NCBI GenBank assembly: GCA_033720695.1
Contig: JAWWCA010000147.1
Location: forward strand, 1-9,084
DNA from: DATGQT01 sp033720695
Lineage (GTDB): Bacteria > Bacteroidota > Rhodothermia > Rhodothermales > Rubricoccaceae
Direction: 5' to 3'
DNA length: 9,084 nt
Below the pieces are notes generated by a model. That model made no database searches. It had not been told where the DNA came from and saw only the letters and a list, made by a program, of their open reading frames with translations. A program made the position numbers and the translations under genes. This document shows, piece after piece, positions 1 to 7,030 of the stretch (position 1 is its first letter; each line of letters begins with the position of its first letter).

Positions 1-266
1 CGGCCGTCGGGGGCGTAGGCCGGGTGGGTGTCGTTGGCGTCGGAGACGCTGAGCCGGGCGGTCCGGCCGCTGTCGAGGGCGAGCGTGTAGAGCTGCCACC
101 GCCCGTCGAAGCCGGCCTGAGAGGCGACGTGGGCGCCGTCCGGCGAGGGGAAAGGGTAGCCCATCGTGAACCGGGCGAGCACGGCGGCGCGGTCCGGCGG
201 CGCCTGGGCCGCGGCGGGCAGCGCGCCGAGGAGCAGCGCGAGGGTGAGCGGCCTCGAGAGGGGCAT
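1..266 (-). CDS. TolB/PD40-like beta-propeller protein, N-terminal part (runs off window)
   Basis: Partial gene: the first 88 codons are present from the ATG at 266, with no in-frame stop before the window edge. Residues 1-21 form a signal peptide (short basic start, leucine/alanine-rich core, AAA-Q cleavage site), so the product is exported. A PD40/TolB-type beta-propeller blade follows: PSPDG at about 40-44, then VASQ, a Trp-Gln-Leu-Tyr strand near 58-60 and a D-SG turn near 65-67. A second blade begins at APDG near 85-88. Such blades in exported Bacteroidota proteins mediate binding or precede peptidase or amidohydrolase domains; the rest of this protein is unseen, so no activity is assigned. 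The start lies 24 bp after the stop of the upstream serine hydrolase on the same strand, suggesting it is the third gene of that operon. No Shine-Dalgarno sequence is evident. Export and PD40 homology are fairly sure; the full architecture is unknown. Confidence 0.75.
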   Translation of the reverse strand, partial: MPLSRPLTLALLLGALPAAAQAPPDRAAVLARFTMGYPFPSPDGAHVASQAGFDGRWQLYTLALDSGRTARLSVSDANDTHPAYAPDG

Positions 267-290
267 GCGGTGTGGGTGGCGGAGGCCTAC

Positions 291-1667
291 TTATTCCGTA
301 CGGACCACATCGAACAGGGCAGAACCGAGCGACTCCGCGAGCGGCGGGTCCATGTTGGCGAAGACGACGACGGCCGTCTCGCCGTCCCAGAGCCAGGCGG
401 AATTGACGCCGGGCGCACCGCCCGCGAGCATCAGCGACACCGGTGAGTCCTCGGTCGTCTCGAAGCGGCTGAAGAACAGGTTGCGCGCCTCGGGCCCGAG
501 GAGGCGGCCGTCCACGAGGGCGTTCTGGAATCGGAGCCAGTCGGCCGTCGTGCTGTAGCCGCCGCCGGCGGCCGTCCCGCGCTTGCGGCGGACCTCGTCG
601 ACGGGCTCGCCGTAGCCTGCGCCGCCGAGGTAGGGCTTGGCGAGGCGAGGCGCCGTGTGGGCGAACGCCCCGGTGTCGGTCATCCCCGCCGGGCCGGCGA
701 CGTGCTCGGCCACGACGTCGGGATAGCGCTGCCCCGTCACGGCCTCGATGATGCCGCCGAGCACCTCAAAGCCGACGTTGCTGTACTGGAAGCGCTCGCC
801 CGGCTCGAAGTCGAGCGGCATGGTGCGGATGAAGGCGAGGTAGTCGTCGAGCTCGACGATGTCGCCTTCCTGCGCGAGGTACGCGGGGTGGTCCCAGTAG
901 TGGCTCCAGCCCGAGCGGTGCTGGAGGAGGTGGCGGACGGTCACGCGCTCGGCCACCTCGGGCGGGAAGCCGCCGAGGTACGCGCCGATCGGCGTGTCGA
1001 GGTCGAGCACGCCGCGCTCGACGAGCTGGAGGACGGCGACGGCCGTGAGGTCTTTGTTCATCGACCCGATGTTGAACCGGGTGTCGAGCGTGTTGGGGCG
1101 GCCGGCCGCCTTGTCGGCCCAGCCGTAAGCCTCGTGCACGACGGGCTCGCCGTCGCGGGCGACGAGGACGGTGCCGGCGAACCGCTCGGCCTCGGCCTCG
1201 GCGGCGATGTGGGCGAGGGCCTCGTCGAGGCTGCCGAACGAGAGGTCGGGCCGGGGCGGCCCCTCCTCCACGCCGAACCCGGCGATCCGGTGCGGCGCCT
1301 CGGGCTCGAGGGTGAGTTCGAGGCGCGTCACCTCCCCGCTTTCGAGGGCGAGCATGAACCGCCCCTCGGTCTCGCTGCTGAGGCGAATGCCCATGATCTC
1401 GGCGTGGCCGAACTGGCTGTGGAGCTCGCCGAGCATGGTTATCAGCCGGTCCTCGGTGACGCGCTCGACCAGGGCAGGGGCGACGTGCTCGTCGACGAAG
1501 GCCGAGAGGGCCGGTGCGCTACCGTTGCAGACGGCGGCCAGGAACGCGACGGCGCGCTGCTCGACGGGCGGGCCGCTCGACTCGGACGTCGCACACGGCC
1601 CGGTCTGAGCGAGCGCGGCGGACGCGCAAAGAAGGAGGCAGACAGGGAGAAGCAGGAAGCGGGTCAT
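291..1667 (-). CDS. Secreted serine hydrolase, beta-lactamase/penicillin-recognising fold, with N-terminal accessory domain
   Basis: A 458-residue protein. Residues 1-20 are a signal peptide (leucine-rich core, ALA-Q site). Residues about 36-135 form an alpha+beta accessory domain of NTF2-like appearance (my inference). Residues about 145-455 are a class C beta-lactamase/esterase-type domain: nucleophile motif SMNK (S202, K205), second motif YSN (295-297), and a third-motif region LAGGAPG (414-420) followed by VNS. In relatives the third motif is usually HxG; here Leu replaces the His, and the YGxGW strand that normally precedes it is missing. Family members include D-amino-acid peptidases, esterases and beta-lactamases acting in the periplasm; the substrate cannot be read from sequence. 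C25 and C47 could form a disulfide. It sits 31 bp after the upstream paralogue and 24 bp before the TolB-like gene, so the three are probably co-transcribed. The ATG at 1667 is chosen because it gives a clean signal peptide; no Shine-Dalgarno sequence is visible. Confidence 0.92.
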   Translation of the reverse strand: MTRFLLLPVCLLLCASAALAQTGPCATSESSGPPVEQRAVAFLAAVCNGSAPALSAFVDEHVAPALVERVTEDRLITMLGELHSQFGHAEIMGIRLSSETEGRFMLALESGEVTRLELTLEPEAPHRIAGFGVEEGPPRPDLSFGSLDEALAHIAAEAEAERFAGTVLVARDGEPVVHEAYGWADKAAGRPNTLDTRFNIGSMNKDLTAVAVLQLVERGVLDLDTPIGAYLGGFPPEVAERVTVRHLLQHRSGWSHYWDHPAYLAQEGDIVELDDYLAFIRTMPLDFEPGERFQYSNVGFEVLGGIIEAVTGQRYPDVVAEHVAGPAGMTDTGAFAHTAPRLAKPYLGGAGYGEPVDEVRRKRGTAAGGGYSTTADWLRFQNALVDGRLLGPEARNLFFSRFETTEDSPVSLMLAGGAPGVNSAWLWDGETAVVVFANMDPPLAESLGSALFDVVRTE

Positions 1668-1698
1668 GGCCGGAAGGGTTGGCGTAGGGGAGGCGGAG

Positions 1699-3186
1699 CT
1701 AGTCGGCGGAGGCGGTGCCCTCGACCGCGGTGAGGTCCGCGTAGTCGGTCATGAGGCCGGCGATGAGGTTGTCGTCGTCGCCCCCGAAGCCGAGCATCAT
1801 CCAGTAGCCGCGGCCGTCGGCGAGGACGCCGTAGAGGTGGAGGCGGTCGCCCTCCCGCTCGGCGCGGCGGAGCGTGACCGGCGCGTGCCCGATCTCGTCG
1901 GCCACGGCCCCGAAGAACTGCGTCACGAGGCGGTCGGGGTCCTCGCGGAACTGGCTGTCGAGGTGCCCCTCGATGAAGGCGCGATACCCCTCCTCGGTGC
2001 CGCCATTGATGGCCTCGACGAAGGCGAGCGCGCGTCGGCCCTCCAGCGTCTCGCCGAGGGCATCGAGCGCGACGGGCTGCCTCTGGGGCGCCGCGATGGG
2101 CTCGGGCGTTTCGCCGTAGAGGATGTCCGCGAGCGGGCCGCTCACGTCGAAGGCCTCGACGCGGGCGTCGTTCGAGAGCACGATGAGCACCCTGTCGTCG
2201 TCGAGGAAGCGGAGGACGTCGGCCGAGAAGCCGGGGTCGCCGCCGTTGTGGGTGACGAGCGTGCCGCCGCCGGGCGCGGGGAAGAGCGCCCAGCCGTAGC
2301 CGTAGTGCGTGCCCGAGCCTTCGCCCTCGTCGGTGTACGGTGTGTACGCGAGGGCGCGGGCCTCGTCGGAGAGGATGGCCCCGCTTTCGAGGGCCTGGTG
2401 GAAGCGGTAGAGGTCGTCGGCGGTCGAGAGCAGGCCGCCGTTGCCGCGGAGGTTCCAGTAGGGCCCGTCGTCGGCCCAGGCACGGTCGGTGGGCAGGCCG
2501 AGGTCCTGGCCGCCCTCGTAGCCGCGCGCGCGCGGCAGGTCGTCCGACAGGCGGTAGCCTGTGTGCGCGACTCCGGCCGGGCCGAGGACGTCGTTCTGCA
2601 GGTAGGCGTCGTACGACTGCCCGCTCACCTGCTCAACGATGGCCGCGAGCAGGGCGAAGCCGACGTTCGAGTACTCGTAGCCCGCACCGGGCGCGCGGTT
2701 GAGCGGCGTCGCCAGCGCCCGCGTCACGTAGGCCTTCCGGTCGATGACCTCGTAATCGCCGCCGATGTGGCCGGGGAACCCCGAGGTGTGCGTGAGGAGG
2801 TGGTGGAGCGTGATGCCCGCTTTGTCGGCGGGCACACCGTCGAAGTGGTCCGAGAGGGGGTCCTCGACGGAGAGGAGGCCGTCGTCCTGGAGCGCGAGGA
2901 TGGCCGTGGCCGTGAAGGGCTTGGCGACGGAGCCGATCTGGAAGACCGTCGCGGGCGTGTTGAGCACGCTGGCCTCGCGGTCGGCCATCCCGTAGCCCTT
3001 GCGGAGCACGACCTCGCCATCCACCGCGGCGACGACGGCGCCAGAGAAGCCGCCTTCTATCCCGTTCGTGAGGTAGTCGTCGAGGGCCGCGCCGACATCG
3101 CCGCGGACGGCGGGGACCTCCTCTGGCCCGGGCTGGGCGCAGGCGTTCAGGGTGAGAAAGGCGAAGGCGAGAACAAGGAGACGCAT
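1699..3186 (-). CDS. Serine hydrolase lipoprotein, beta-lactamase/penicillin-recognising fold, with C-terminal accessory domain
   Basis: A 495-residue protein. The frame stays open upstream to about 3435, but the ATG at 3186 is preferred: it starts directly with a lipoprotein signal peptide (hydrophobic core then LNAC, Cys16), and the longer version would add 83 arginine-rich residues and overlap the divergent kinase gene. The catalytic domain spans about 35-358, with SVAK (S86, K89), YSN (172-174), YGYGW (295-299) and HNGGDPG (313-319), a complete motif set for the class C beta-lactamase/DD-peptidase/esterase superfamily. Residues about 384-480 form an extra domain resembling the N-terminal domain of the next gene's product (shared RA..AF, AF..H, DRL.T, GHA and IAG). 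Acylation at Cys16 predicts membrane attachment; there is no obvious acidic surface-export tag right after the Cys. First gene of the minus-strand operon, with its promoter in the divergent spacer. Substrate unknown; peptidoglycan peptides, D-amino-acid esters or beta-lactams are possible for the family. Confidence 0.92.
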   Translation of the reverse strand: MRLLVLAFAFLTLNACAQPGPEEVPAVRGDVGAALDDYLTNGIEGGFSGAVVAAVDGEVVLRKGYGMADREASVLNTPATVFQIGSVAKPFTATAILALQDDGLLSVEDPLSDHFDGVPADKAGITLHHLLTHTSGFPGHIGGDYEVIDRKAYVTRALATPLNRAPGAGYEYSNVGFALLAAIVEQVSGQSYDAYLQNDVLGPAGVAHTGYRLSDDLPRARGYEGGQDLGLPTDRAWADDGPYWNLRGNGGLLSTADDLYRFHQALESGAILSDEARALAYTPYTDEGEGSGTHYGYGWALFPAPGGGTLVTHNGGDPGFSADVLRFLDDDRVLIVLSNDARVEAFDVSGPLADILYGETPEPIAAPQRQPVALDALGETLEGRRALAFVEAINGGTEEGYRAFIEGHLDSQFREDPDRLVTQFFGAVADEIGHAPVTLRRAEREGDRLHLYGVLADGRGYWMMLGFGGDDDNLIAGLMTDYADLTAVEGTASAD

Positions 3187-3325
3187 GGGCGTGGGGTGAA
3201 GGTGCCGCAGGATATTCGGGACGTGGCGCAGGCGGGTTGTCAAGCCGACCATAAAGCGAGGTAAAGGATGTAAAATCCGAGAGCGGGCGCCGCACGCGGC
3301 CCTCTCCGCCGCCGATCTTGGGGCC
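3187..3325. promoter_or_regulatory. Divergent promoter/operator region between the two operons
   Basis: This 139-bp spacer separates the start codons of the minus-strand lipoprotein hydrolase and the plus-strand histidine kinase, so promoters for both operons should lie here. Most of it is GC-rich, but about 3250-3276 is a marked AT-rich island. On the minus strand an exact TTGACA lies at 3243-3238, with a weak GAATAT about 20 bp downstream (spacing longer than ideal). On the plus strand, TAAAAT at 3271-3276 resembles a -10 box but lacks a good -35 at 17 bp; TTGTCA at 3237-3242 is too far away. The Bacteroidota-type TAnnTTTG box was not found convincingly on either strand. Neither start codon is preceded by a Shine-Dalgarno sequence. 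That promoters are here is likely from gene orientation; the individual boxes are weak calls. Confidence 0.5.
3252..3275 (+). repeat. Three phased TAAA(G/A) motifs, possible regulator-binding site
   Basis: TAAAG at 3252-3256, TAAAG at 3262-3266 and TAAAA at 3271-3275 recur at 10- and 9-bp steps, about one helical turn, in the middle of the AT-rich island between the divergent operons. OmpR/PhoB-type regulators commonly bind short direct repeats spaced about 10-11 bp, and one is encoded in the adjacent operon, so this is a plausible operator. The motifs are short, and an AT-rich island could produce them by chance. Confidence 0.25.
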
Positions 3326-5017
3326 ATGTCCCGCGCGCCCGCTCCACGGCTCCCGCTCCTGCTCGTCGCCCTCCTGGCGACCGTGCTCGTCGTGCTGGCC
3401 GGGCTGCAGTGGCGATGGATCGGGCAGTGGAGCACGGTCGAGGAGGCCCGGCAGCAGCGCGCCCTCGCCGCCGCCGGCGATGCGCTCGACGCCGCGTTCT
3501 CCGATCCGCTCCGCGCGGCCGCCGACGCCTTCGGTGAGGTCGAGGCCGCCGACGAGGAGGCGCCCGCGGCGCTCGCGGCGCGCCTCGGTACGTGGCAGTC
3601 CGACGCCGCCCTGCCGACGCTCCTCGCGGGCGTCTACTGGGTCGAGCCCGGTCCCACGCCCCAGCTGTTCCGGCTCGACGCCGACGCGGCGCCCGCCCTC
3701 CGCCCGGTCGCCTGGCCCGAGGCGTGGGCGCCCTGGCGGGCCTTCTTCGCCAACCAGCCCGGCCGCCTGTCAGTCCCCCCCGGCGCCACGGCCACGATCC
3801 GCTTCTCCGACGCCGACGCGCCCGCCGTGCCGCCCGGCCTCGCCCTCCCGGCGCTCCCCGTGCCGGGGCCCTCTCCCCTTCCCGTCCGCTTCGTCTTCCT
3901 CCCGCTCGACGCCAACGTGCTCCGGACGGCGCTCCTCGCGCCCACCCTCGACCGGCTGCTCGACGCCGACGCCTACGACGTGTTGGTCACCGACGCCGAC
4001 GGGTCGGTCCTCTACGCCTCCACTCCGGCGCTCGACGGAGAAGACCTCAGGGCCCCCGACCTCGGCCGGCCCCTCGGCCCCGGCAGCCTGACGAACCTCG
4101 GCGTGACGCTGGAAGGCACGGGCGGCGGCCGGGCCGAGCTGGTCGAGCTCTCGGCCTTCATGACGCGGGACGCGGGCGGCCCCTGGCGGCTCCAGGTGCA
4201 GCACCGCACGGGCTCGATCGGCGCGGCCGTGGCTCGGCTGCGGTGGCGGCAGCTCGGCCTCGCCTTCGGCGTGCTCGGCGTGCTCGCGGCGGCGATGGCG
4301 CTCCTCGTCCGCTCGGCCGGGGCGCAGCGGCGCCTCGCGCAGCAGCAGCTGGAGTTCGTGGCCGGCGTGACGCACGAGCTCCGGACGCCCCTCGCCGTCA
4401 TCCGCTCGGCGGGTGAGAACCTCGCCGACGGCGTCGTGGGCGACCCCGAGCAGGCGCGCCGCTACGGGGCGCTCGTGCGCGACGAGAGCGACCGGCTGGG
4501 CGGCCTCGTCGAGGGCGTCCTCGCGCTCGCGGGGGCCGACACGCGCGCCCCGGCGCCGGAGCGGCTCGACCTCCGGGCCGTCGTGAACGAGGCCGCGCGG
4601 CAGGCCCGACCGGTCCTCGACGAGACCGGCGCCACCCTCACCGTCGACGTGCCCGACGACCTGCCGCCGCTCGACGGCGACGCCGCGAGCCTGGCGACGG
4701 CGCTCCGCAACCTCCTCGTCAACGCCGCGCGCTACGGCGGCCCCGCCATCGCCCTCACCGCGCGGGCGGCCGAGCAGGGCGGGCGACCGGCCGTGGCGCT
4801 GGCGGTCGCCGACGGCGGGCCCGGCCTGGATGCGGCCGACCTCCCGCGCCTCTTCGAGCCGTTCTACCGCGGCGCCGCCGCGCCGAAGCACGCGGGCGCC
4901 GGGCTCGGCCTCGCGCTCGTCCGCCGCGCCGCCGAGGCGCACGGCGGCACGGCCACGGCCGAGAACCGGCCCGAGGGCGGCGCCCGCTTCACGCTCACGC
5001 TCCCGGCTTCGTCATGA
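3326..5017 (+). CDS. Membrane sensor histidine kinase with large periplasmic domain, no HAMP
   Basis: A 563-residue two-component sensor kinase. TM1 is at about 9-28 and TM2 at about 309-328, enclosing about 280 residues of Ala/Pro/Asp-rich periplasmic sensor in which I recognise no named domain. TM2 is followed by only about 12 residues before the HisKA helix, so there is no room for a HAMP domain. The H-box is HELRTP (350-355) with His350 the predicted phosphorylation site. The ATPase domain has the N-box (N462 to N466, RNLLVNAARYG), a G1 box DGGPG (496-500) in place of the common DNGPG, the F-box FEPFYR (510-515) and a G2 box GAGLGL (524-529). It should autophosphorylate on His350 and pass the phosphate to the regulator encoded next, whose ATG overlaps this gene's stop by 4 nt (ATGA at 5014-5017). 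First gene of the plus-strand operon, divergent from the lipoprotein hydrolase. The ATG at 3326 puts TM1 right at the N terminus. Signal unknown. Confidence 0.93.
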   Translation: MSRAPAPRLPLLLVALLATVLVVLAGLQWRWIGQWSTVEEARQQRALAAAGDALDAAFSDPLRAAADAFGEVEAADEEAPAALAARLGTWQSDAALPTLLAGVYWVEPGPTPQLFRLDADAAPALRPVAWPEAWAPWRAFFANQPGRLSVPPGATATIRFSDADAPAVPPGLALPALPVPGPSPLPVRFVFLPLDANVLRTALLAPTLDRLLDADAYDVLVTDADGSVLYASTPALDGEDLRAPDLGRPLGPGSLTNLGVTLEGTGGGRAELVELSAFMTRDAGGPWRLQVQHRTGSIGAAVARLRWRQLGLAFGVLGVLAAAMALLVRSAGAQRRLAQQQLEFVAGVTHELRTPLAVIRSAGENLADGVVGDPEQARRYGALVRDESDRLGGLVEGVLALAGADTRAPAPERLDLRAVVNEAARQARPVLDETGATLTVDVPDDLPPLDGDAASLATALRNLLVNAARYGGPAIALTARAAEQGGRPAVALAVADGGPGLDAADLPRLFEPFYRGAAAPKHAGAGLGLALVRRAAEAHGGTATAENRPEGGARFTLTLPASS

Positions 5018-5703
5018 CGCGCGTGCTCCTCGTCGAGGACGAGCCCGGCCTGGTGCTCACGCTCACCGACCGCCTCGCGGCCGAGGGCTACGCCGTGGCG
5101 CATGCCGCCGACGGCGACGCGGGCTTCGAGCGCACGCTCGCCGAGCCGTTCGACGTGGTCGTCCTCGACGTGATGCTGCCCGGCCGCGACGGCTTCGCCG
5201 TGTGCCGCGACCTCCGCGCCCGCGGCGTGACCACGCCCATCCTCATGTTGACGGCACGCGGCCAGGTGACCGACAAGGTGGTCGGCCTCAAGCTGGGCGC
5301 CGACGACTACCTCACGAAGCCGTTCGAGATGCCCGAGCTGCTGGCGCGCCTCGAAGCGCTCCTCCGCCGCACCGGCGCCCCGGCGGCCGGCGCCGAGCAC
5401 GTCCGCTTCGGCGACGTGACGGTGGACTTCGCGCGCGCCGAGGTCACACGGGCAGGCGAGCCCGTGGAGCTCTCGGCCAAGGAGTTCGGCCTCCTCCGCC
5501 ACTTCGCGGCGCACCCCGGCCGCCTCGTCACGCGCGACGAGGCGCTCACCGAGGTGTGGGGCTACGACGACACCCCGGCCACGCGGACCGTCGACGTGCA
5601 CGTGGCGTGGCTGCGCCAGAAGCTGGAGCCGAACCCGCGCCGCCCGCGCCACTTCGTCACCGTCCACGGCCTCGGCTACAAGTTCATCCCCCGCCCGTCA
5701 TGA
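5014..5703 (+). CDS. OmpR/PhoB-family response regulator
   Basis: A 229-residue DNA-binding response regulator of standard length. The receiver domain covers about 3-118: acidic pocket E8/D9, phospho-acceptor D52 in VVLDVMLPG, T80 in MLTA and K102 in TKPF, all conserved. After a short linker (about 120-127), a winged-helix effector domain occupies about 128-226, with the LSAKEFGLLRHF helix, RLVTRDEAL, the TRTVDVHVAWLRQKL recognition region and the GLGYKF wing typical of the family. Phosphorylation by the upstream kinase should promote dimerisation on direct-repeat DNA sites. The start is fixed by the ATGA overlap with the kinase stop. The 3' end shares a second ATGA (5700-5703) with the following serine hydrolase, so the three products are probably translationally coupled. 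Its targets are unknown; the divergent spacer near 3187-3325 is the obvious candidate because TCS operons are often self-regulated. Confidence 0.96.
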   Translation: MTRVLLVEDEPGLVLTLTDRLAAEGYAVAHAADGDAGFERTLAEPFDVVVLDVMLPGRDGFAVCRDLRARGVTTPILMLTARGQVTDKVVGLKLGADDYLTKPFEMPELLARLEALLRRTGAPAAGAEHVRFGDVTVDFARAEVTRAGEPVELSAKEFGLLRHFAAHPGRLVTRDEALTEVWGYDDTPATRTVDVHVAWLRQKLEPNPRRPRHFVTVHGLGYKFIPRPS

Positions 5704-7013
5704 CCCGCCTCCTCGTCCTCGCCGTTCTCCTGGTCGCCTCGGCCGCCGCCCAGCCGGCCGACACGCTGGGGGCTCGCGCCGACGCCCTCGTCGCGCCCTA
5801 CGTCGCGCTCGGGATGTTCGACGGCGTCGTCCTGTTGGCGCGCGGCGACACCGTCCTCGTGAACGCCGGCTACGGGATGGCGAGCCACGAGCACGCCGTC
5901 CCCAACACGCCCGACACCCGCTTCCGCATCGCCTCGGTCTCGAAGCCGTTCACGGCCCTCGCCATCGGGACGCTCTACGGGGGCGGCCGCCTCACGCCCG
6001 AGACGACGCTCGACCGCTTCGCGCCTGCCGTCCCCCAGGCCGACGAGATCACGATCGCGCACCTCCTCGCCCACCGCTCGGGCGTCGTCCACATCAACGA
6101 CCTCGACTGGTACGATGATGCCATGCAGGGCGACCTCCCGCTCGACACCCTCGTCGCGCGCATCGCCGCCGAGCCGCTCGACTTCGACCCGGGGACCGAC
6201 TACCTCTACAGCAACGGCGGCTACGCCCTCCTCGCCCACGTCATCGAGAGGGTGTCCGGCATGGCCTACGGCGACCATCTCGACCGGCACGTCCTCGGCC
6301 CGCTCGGGCTCGCCGACACGGCGCACGAACGGTTCGGCGCGCTCGTCCCCCGCCTCGCGCGGGGCTACCAGCCCGGCCCCGCGCCCGGCAGCCGCGTGCC
6401 CGCGACGACCGTGGCGCCGGCCATCAAGATCGGCGGCGGCTCGCTCACCAGCACGGCCGCCGACCTCCACCGCTTCGCCGACGCCCTCTTCGAGGACAAC
6501 GTGGTCCCGGCGGCTGTCTACGACGCCCTCTTCGGCGCAGGCCCCGTGCTCTACTTCTCCGGCCGCGCGCCCGGCTACAACGCCGTCGTGATGCACAACC
6601 GGACGGCGGACGCGACGGTCGTGGTGCTCTCGAATTCCTACGCCGTCACGGCCAACTCACTCGCCCCGGCCCTCATGGGCCTCCTCCTCGGCACCGCGCC
6701 GAGCCTGCCGCGCTACGCCGTGGACGGCGCGCCAGGCGCTGATCGCCTCGCCCGCGCCGCCGGGCGCTACCGGTGGCCCGCCCCGTTCGAGACGCGCTTC
6801 GAGCTCCGCCCGACCAGCACCGGCTGGGTCTACGACGAGGTCGAGCAGGCCGAGGGCCGCCCCTCCGCCGCCCTCCCCCTCGCTGACGGCGGCCTCCTCC
6901 TGACGATGTACGACACCCGCTGCACGCTCACTGCCGAGGCCGCCGTTCTGGACTGCACCGCGCCCTGGACCGGCACCCCCCTCCGGATCGCGCGCGACGG
7001 CGAGGCGCCCTGA
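5700..7013 (+). CDS. Secreted serine hydrolase, beta-lactamase/penicillin-recognising fold, coupled to the two-component genes
   Basis: A 437-residue protein. The frame is open far upstream through the regulator gene, but the ATG at 5700 is chosen: it forms an ATGA overlap with the regulator stop and starts a clear signal peptide (about 1-17, AAA-Q site). The catalytic domain, about 22-335, contains SVSK (S79, K82), YSN (170-172) and a third-motif region FSGRAPGYN (286-294), where relatives usually have HSGRAPG; Phe replaces the His and the preceding YGxGW strand is absent. Residues about 345-430 form a beta-rich tail beginning ARAAGRYR, similar in style to the C-terminal domains many such hydrolases carry; C408 and C419 could pair. 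Superfamily members hydrolyse peptides with D-amino acids, esters or beta-lactams in the periplasm; the substrate here is unknown. Its position as third gene of a TCS operon suggests it is an output or a feedback element acting on the signal sensed by the kinase. Confidence 0.92.
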   Translation: MTRLLVLAVLLVASAAAQPADTLGARADALVAPYVALGMFDGVVLLARGDTVLVNAGYGMASHEHAVPNTPDTRFRIASVSKPFTALAIGTLYGGGRLTPETTLDRFAPAVPQADEITIAHLLAHRSGVVHINDLDWYDDAMQGDLPLDTLVARIAAEPLDFDPGTDYLYSNGGYALLAHVIERVSGMAYGDHLDRHVLGPLGLADTAHERFGALVPRLARGYQPGPAPGSRVPATTVAPAIKIGGGSLTSTAADLHRFADALFEDNVVPAAVYDALFGAGPVLYFSGRAPGYNAVVMHNRTADATVVVLSNSYAVTANSLAPALMGLLLGTAPSLPRYAVDGAPGADRLARAAGRYRWPAPFETRFELRPTSTGWVYDEVEQAEGRPSAALPLADGGLLLTMYDTRCTLTAEAAVLDCTAPWTGTPLRIARDGEAP

Positions 7014-7030
7014 GCGCCGTCCGGCTCAGG
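7009..7030. terminator. Inverted repeat spanning both convergent stop codons
   Basis: CCTGAGC (7009-7015) and GCTCAGG (7024-7030) form a perfect 7-bp GC-rich stem with an 8-nt loop (7016-7023). The plus-strand TGA (7011-7013) is in the left arm, and the minus-strand TGA (7028-7026) is in the right arm. The position between convergent genes fits a compact bidirectional transcript end. There is no T-tract on either side, so it is not a canonical intrinsic terminator, and short GC-rich stems arise easily at this base composition. Confidence 0.4.

Noticed and set aside
657..1733. 358-codon plus-strand open frame antisense to the secreted hydrolase
   Set aside because: Low-complexity Gly/Ala/Arg/Glu/Val composition, no recognisable fold, and it fully overlaps a convincing gene.
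3196..3200. TTCAC on the minus strand upstream of the lipoprotein hydrolase, reminiscent of the Cre/Blr tag
   Set aside because: The known tag is two TTCAC copies separated by 6 bp; only one copy is present, which is expected by chance.
1666..3264. 532-codon plus-strand open frame antisense to the lipoprotein hydrolase
   Set aside because: Val/Glu/Arg/Gly-rich with no domain motifs. The opposite strand carries a lipobox, SVAK, YSN and HNG. High GC at codon ends keeps antisense frames open.
3187..3435. 83-codon N-terminal extension of the lipoprotein hydrolase
   Set aside because: Arg-rich, would bury the lipoprotein signal internally and overlap the kinase start.
3770..4942. 390-codon minus-strand open frame antisense to the kinase
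   Set aside because: Shadow frame with Arg/Glu/Gly/Val bias and no motifs, opposite a complete histidine kinase.
4830..5699. 290-codon upstream extension of the third hydrolase through the kinase end and the regulator
   Set aside because: Arg/Pro/Ala-rich translation that overlaps two motif-complete genes in another frame. The internal ATG at 5700 gives a signal peptide and an ATGA overlap.
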